A stretch of 7,789 bases of DNA from contig CALDNM010000061.1 of the NCBI GenBank assembly GCA_937915045.1, positions 1-7,789 of the forward strand. The letters run 5' to 3'. Positions 6,419 through 7,789 of this stretch are shown piece by piece (the first letter of the stretch is position 1; every line of letters starts with the position of its first letter). The notes below the pieces were generated by a model. It ran no database searches. It was not told the DNA's origin and saw only the letters and a list, made by a program, of their open reading frames with translations. The position numbers were made by a program, and so were the translations under genes. Origin of the DNA: an uncultured Clostridia bacterium. GTDB taxonomy: Bacteria; Bacillota; Clostridia; Peptostreptococcales; Anaerovoracaceae.

Positions 6419-7649
6419 CGGGAGCGTATCAGTATTTTTGATGCTGGTCCTTGCCGCTATGGTCGGTCTGGCGATGGGAATGATAGCAGCCGGAAACAGG
6501 ACCGCGTCTACCGGCATGGCTGACAGCCTCTTCGGATCAGCAGGGCGTTCGGTGCTCGCGGAATACGACAGAGGCCTCAAAGAGGATTTTGGTATATTCG
6601 CGTTTAGAGGCAGCGCTCCGGAGATAGAAGAGAAAATCTCTTTTTACGTAAACTATACGCTTGACGGATATCCGAAAATGAATATGACGAAGATCGAAGC
6701 GGATACAGGTGAGTACAGCCTGATGAATTTGGAACTCTTCAGAAAAGAAATAATCGGGCACGCGAAGTTCGCGGCAGCGAGAGGATTCATAAAGGATGAT
6801 ATCCTGAAATCAGGAGGAGGAGAAGGGAAAGAGGTATCGAGCAGCACAGGTTCTTTAAGCGTAAGCGGAGAAAAGAGAGATTATGTTTTAAGAAACAGCG
6901 CGGTGATCGACGGACTCCCTTCAAAAGAACTGGGAAAGGGAGGAAGCCTTTGGAAGAAAATAAGAGACTCTATGTCGGGCGCGGGGGAAGTGTTTAAAAA
7001 AGGAGGTGAAGGATACTGGATAAATAAATACATAATGCTTGAATTCAAAAACGCGCAGAACGATCCGGCAGGCAGGGATACATTCTTCAACTATGAGGCG
7101 GAATACCTTCTTGAAGGAAATTATTCCGATGAAAGCAACAGAAAAGAATTCAGGAAAGAAGTCAAGGCTCTTAGGAACGCGGTCGACTTCGCGTTCATAT
7201 TCTCAGATCCAAAAATGACAGCTGAAGTGACAGCGCTCGCAGCGACCATTGCTCCGGGACCGGGAGCCGCGGCTGCTGAAGCGGCACTCGCGGAAACGTG
7301 GGCTCTTGCGGAAGCGGAGAACGACTGGAAGATCCTTGAACACGGAGGGAAGGTCCCGCTTTACAAGACAAAAGGAACATGGGCTGTAGATCTTAAGTCT
7401 GCTGTCAAAGACGGCTCCGTCGGGTATATCGATACACACGCGAAGTCAGGACTCACATATTCAGGATACTTGCAGACTTTTCTCTTTTTTGAGAACAGCA
7501 CAGTCAAGACCGCCAGGATCATGGATCTGATCCAGATTAATCTGAAAGGGACGCGCAACAGAGAGTTTCTCATAAAAGAATGCAATCTTGGTTTCATGTT
7601 CGATGCCGGAGTGAATGGGAGGTCGTTCCGATATGCACACAAATACTAA
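6369..7649 (+). CDS. DUF5702-like (TadG-like) membrane-anchored pilus-locus protein
   Basis: This 426-residue protein has a short basic N-terminus, one membrane helix at about 19-42 (SVSVFLMLVLAAMVGLAMGM) and a large extracytoplasmic domain. 'SVLAEYDRGLKEDFGIFAF' at 61-79 and 'SGYLQTFLFF...RIMDLIQ' at about 365-389 are patterns I associate with DUF5702 proteins found in Firmicutes Tad loci. The N-terminus resembles TadG-like Tad_N segments, but there is no Glu at +5 to suggest pilin processing. An Ala/Gly/Pro-rich stretch lies at about 287-315. The ATG at 6369 has AGAGG 11 nt upstream and overlaps the TadE-like gene by 50 nt; an alternative start at 6390 would shorten the overlap to 29 nt. 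The molecular role is unknown; a surface or scaffold part of the pilus is inferred from context only. Confidence 0.75.
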   Translation: MKRNLRDMWIFSIRGRSGSVSVFLMLVLAAMVGLAMGMIAAGNRTASTGMADSLFGSAGRSVLAEYDRGLKEDFGIFAFRGSAPEIEEKISFYVNYTLDGYPKMNMTKIEADTGEYSLMNLELFRKEIIGHAKFAAARGFIKDDILKSGGGEGKEVSSSTGSLSVSGEKRDYVLRNSAVIDGLPSKELGKGGSLWKKIRDSMSGAGEVFKKGGEGYWINKYIMLEFKNAQNDPAGRDTFFNYEAEYLLEGNYSDESNRKEFRKEVKALRNAVDFAFIFSDPKMTAEVTALAATIAPGPGAAAAEAALAETWALAEAENDWKILEHGGKVPLYKTKGTWAVDLKSAVKDGSVGYIDTHAKSGLTYSGYLQTFLFFENSTVKTARIMDLIQINLKGTRNREFLIKECNLGFMFDAGVNGRSFRYAHKY

Positions 7650-7789
7650 AAAAGGATATTATACAGTCGAAGCCGCGATATTTCTGCCGATATTCATTAT
7701 CGCTGTACTTACGATAGGGTGTTATCTTAAGGTGATATGCGCCGGTGAAATCGTGACACACGCCGCGGCAGATGAACTGAGATATACTG
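7633..7789 (+). CDS. Second TadE-like pseudopilin (3'-partial)
   Basis: Only the first 52 residues are in the window. They show a short basic leader, a prepilin-type site KKG8|YYTVEAAIFLPIF with Glu13 at +5, a hydrophobic helix to about residue 31, and the beginning of an extracytoplasmic domain (CAGEIVTHAAADELRYT). The ATG at 7633 has GGGAGG (7617-7622) 10 nt upstream and overlaps the DUF5702-like gene by 17 nt. 'TVEAAIFLPIF' is the TadE/TadF signature, so this should be another minor pilin of the same operon. The frame stays open at the window end. Confidence 0.8.
   Translation, partial: MHTNTKKGYYTVEAAIFLPIFIIAVLTIGCYLKVICAGEIVTHAAADELRYT

Overview
The window looks like chromosomal DNA of an anaerobic, Gram-positive Clostridia-type bacterium (Lachnospiraceae or Anaerovoracaceae-like). 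The reasons are its moderate GC content, frequent ATA and AGA/AGG codons, strong purine-rich ribosome binding sites, a Clostridia-style Tad pilus locus with a DUF5702-like gene, and the absence of any secretin or other outer-membrane Tad part. This placement is inference from gene content, not from a marker gene. All recognised genes are on the + strand and no stretch longer than about 125 bases lacks a gene.

Layout. (1) 1-1272: the C-terminal part of a cation:proton antiporter, cut by the window start, ending in membrane helices and two cytoplasmic TrkA-C (RCK-C) regulatory domains. (2) 1273-1391: an AT-rich gap with a good sigma-A-type promoter and a perfect 12-bp AT palindrome in the leader. 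(3) 1392-2678: an L-cysteine desulfidase / UPF0597 (CyuA/YhaM) type iron-sulfur enzyme. (4) 2679-2802: a strong hairpin terminator whose second half overlaps a possible promoter with a consensus TATAAT. (5) 2803-7789: a tightly packed Tad (type IVb pilus) operon running off the window end. Its order is cpaF/tadA ATPase, tadB, a tadC-like gene, a 52-residue Flp1-type pilin, a TadE-like pseudopilin, a DUF5702/TadG-like anchored protein and the start of a second TadE-like pseudopilin.

How the Tad genes work together. The CpaF hexamer would power the inner-membrane platform made by TadB and the TadC-like protein. These extrude the Flp pilin, with the TadE-like proteins as minor pilins or initiators and the DUF5702 protein as a membrane-anchored surface component. 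No prepilin peptidase, CpaB or TadZ is visible here, so these must lie downstream or elsewhere.

The most notable anomaly is that the tadC-like gene is split into two frames near 5425-5440. The residues missing at the join suggest a short deletion of about 17 nt rather than programmed frameshifting, so the platform protein may be broken, or the sequence may be in error. Second-look items are a large extracytoplasmic domain inserted in the TadC-like protein, a pilin with Gln instead of Glu at position +5 after the predicted cleavage site, and the overlapping terminator/promoter. I see no wholly new system; this is best read as a variant monoderm Tad locus.
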